Shown here one piece after another: positions 62,641 through 64,000 of a DNA stretch of 64,000 nucleotides; the first letter of the stretch is position 1, and the number at the start of each line of letters is the position of its first letter. Source of the stretch: Ficedula albicollis (lineage: Eukaryota > Chordata > Aves > Passeriformes > Muscicapidae); contig NC_021677.1 of NCBI RefSeq assembly GCF_000247815.1, positions 59,030,911 through 59,094,910 of the forward strand, read 5' to 3'. The notes beneath the pieces are model-generated. The model saw only the letters and a list, made by a program, of their open reading frames with translations. It was not told the origin of the DNA and ran no database searches. The position numbers and the translations under genes are program-made.

Positions 62641-64000
62641 AGTAAAAGATGGAAAGACATGCTAATTAGCAGCTTTTTTTATGAACCAGTTCTCTATTTC
62701 AGAATCTAATTAGCTTTCTAGATAAGGCTTAGGCCAGAGTGTGTTTCTCCAGTGCAAGGATTATGTTCCTGTTTTTCCAGTGTTTGAAGAGAAATGCTTT
62801 GGATTGATGGGCAGTTATTTGTATAGTCCTTACTTATATATTTATGAATTGTACATAAACTGTCTAGATGATGAAGGCCCTCTCTCATTTCAGCTATGTG
62901 GAATTAAACAACAGAATAGATTCCTCCAAGACCGAAAAGGCAGAGGGAACACAAAGGATTACAAATTGTGGATAATTTTTATAATTTCATTGGAGTGATG
63001 GAGAACACCCATGGTTGTGAGACCATAAACTGAGGGAGAACTGAAAGGGGGGAATCTGAGGGGAGCCACAGTAAGAGGAGAAAAGCCAAAAGGAATTCCC
63101 AAAATTTGTTTTTCCTACAGTTTATATGATGAAGGAAGGAACCAGAAAATATTTAATGGAAAACAAGGATAGAAAAAAAAAGTGAAATATAGAGAAAAAT
63201 ATGACAAAATAACTTATCTGTTCAATTGTCTATGAGGATAAAATAATCTCCTGACAAAAGTTCTGTATGTTTGGGGAGAAAAGATAAATATGATAAACAG
63301 TTGTGCTGGAAGAAATAGTCATAACACTCTGCTGTTTGCAGCCCAGCACACTGGATTTACTACCATGAAACATGTAATTTTAAAAATTCAAAGCCATACT
63401 GGTGAGTAATTTCTCCTAAATTTCCAGGCCCCAATTTTTAATCAATGTTTGAAAACAATTAGGGAAACCATGGAAGAGGCTGACATGCTAGGCCAGGGCC
63501 AAACTTGAACTATATTTTGCATTAAGTCTGATTTCAGAAACGCTCAGGTATTTAAAAATAACAGGATGCTAAAATACTGTCTGATTTATGACATCCATGA
63601 ATAAATCCACAGAGGAAGTGCATGTTCTGTACTGTAATGGTGGTGGCATCCAGTGAATAAAGCCTTTTTTTGTCTTAGCATGTTTGGAAGACAAGCTCTG
63701 AGCCTCAAGACTACAAAAGGTGAGGACTGAGGTGAATTAATTTGCTACTTGGTGTTGGTACAGGTCAACCACAAAGGACACTTTAAAAAAGCCACCCAAC
63801 ACCCCAGCAGCTTCTTGCTGTGAGACAGATCTAGGACTGTGCTGCCACAGAGGTAATAAAGACAGACCCAGGAGTCTGCTTTTCCCTTCCAAAACTAGCT
63901 CACATTTCTAGGGACATGCTGAAAAAAAATAGAGGAGGAAGAATGAGAAAGATGTTAAATTTGGCAATGATAATGAAACTCTGCATATTGAACTAGGATC
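62641..64000. other. Non-coding unique DNA, no gene seen
   Basis: AT-rich, purine-rich in places (63000-63300), with no recognised repeat, RNA gene or domain-bearing frame up to the window edge. Confidence 0.55.

Noticed and set aside
1..64000. tRNA, rRNA, CRISPR array, bacterial operon or prophage
   Set aside because: Nothing with the needed structure was found, and the repeats point to a bird nuclear genome.

Overview
The window looks like bird nuclear DNA, most probably from a songbird. The main evidence is about a dozen CR1 LINE fragments. They carry the typical avian CR1 3' end, with tails built from short ATTCTRTG-type repeats, and appear on either strand. Alongside them are several retroviral LTR-like pieces of kinds common in passerine genomes. 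I see no mammalian SINEs or L1, and no bacterial gene organisation. The DNA is AT-rich and CpG-poor, and no CpG island is evident by eye. The species and the songbird assignment are inferences; family names rest on recognition by eye, not on a database search.

I found no protein-coding gene, tRNA, rRNA or CRISPR array that I can support. Open reading frames are short. The longest, 206 codons at 7074-7694, lies wholly inside CR1 DNA. The window is best read as a gene-poor intergenic interval or the inside of a very large intron.

Layout: 1-345, LTR-like piece cut by the window edge. 346-6832, unique DNA. 6836-7990, two CR1 copies head to head. 7991-22216, mostly unique DNA, including a CpG-retaining, homeobox-motif-rich stretch at 18350-19015 that is the best candidate for a conserved enhancer, and an 87-bp tandem duplication near 20.7 kb. 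22217-29304, unique DNA with a near-identical 450-bp tandem duplication at 27044-27943. 29261-40328, scattered CR1 pieces and one LTR fragment at 32465. 40329-52146, mostly unique DNA with small tandem duplications and a CAA microsatellite cluster. 52147-53733, a nested locus in which a CR1 is split by an 881-bp LTR-containing insertion. 56217-62640, further LTR-like pieces, a CR1 with a perfect internal 87-bp duplication, and a CR1 with an expanded degenerate tail. 62641-64000, unique DNA.

No genes act together here. The story is one of insertion, truncation and local duplication. Six separate local tandem duplications with periods of 56 to 450 bp lie in 64 kb, and a seventh locus repeats a 78-bp unit at a 140-bp offset. 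I found no convincing new biological system. The most useful leads are the candidate conserved element, the nested CR1/LTR locus, the recent 450-bp duplication and an unnamed short dispersed repeat near 49.7-52.9 kb.
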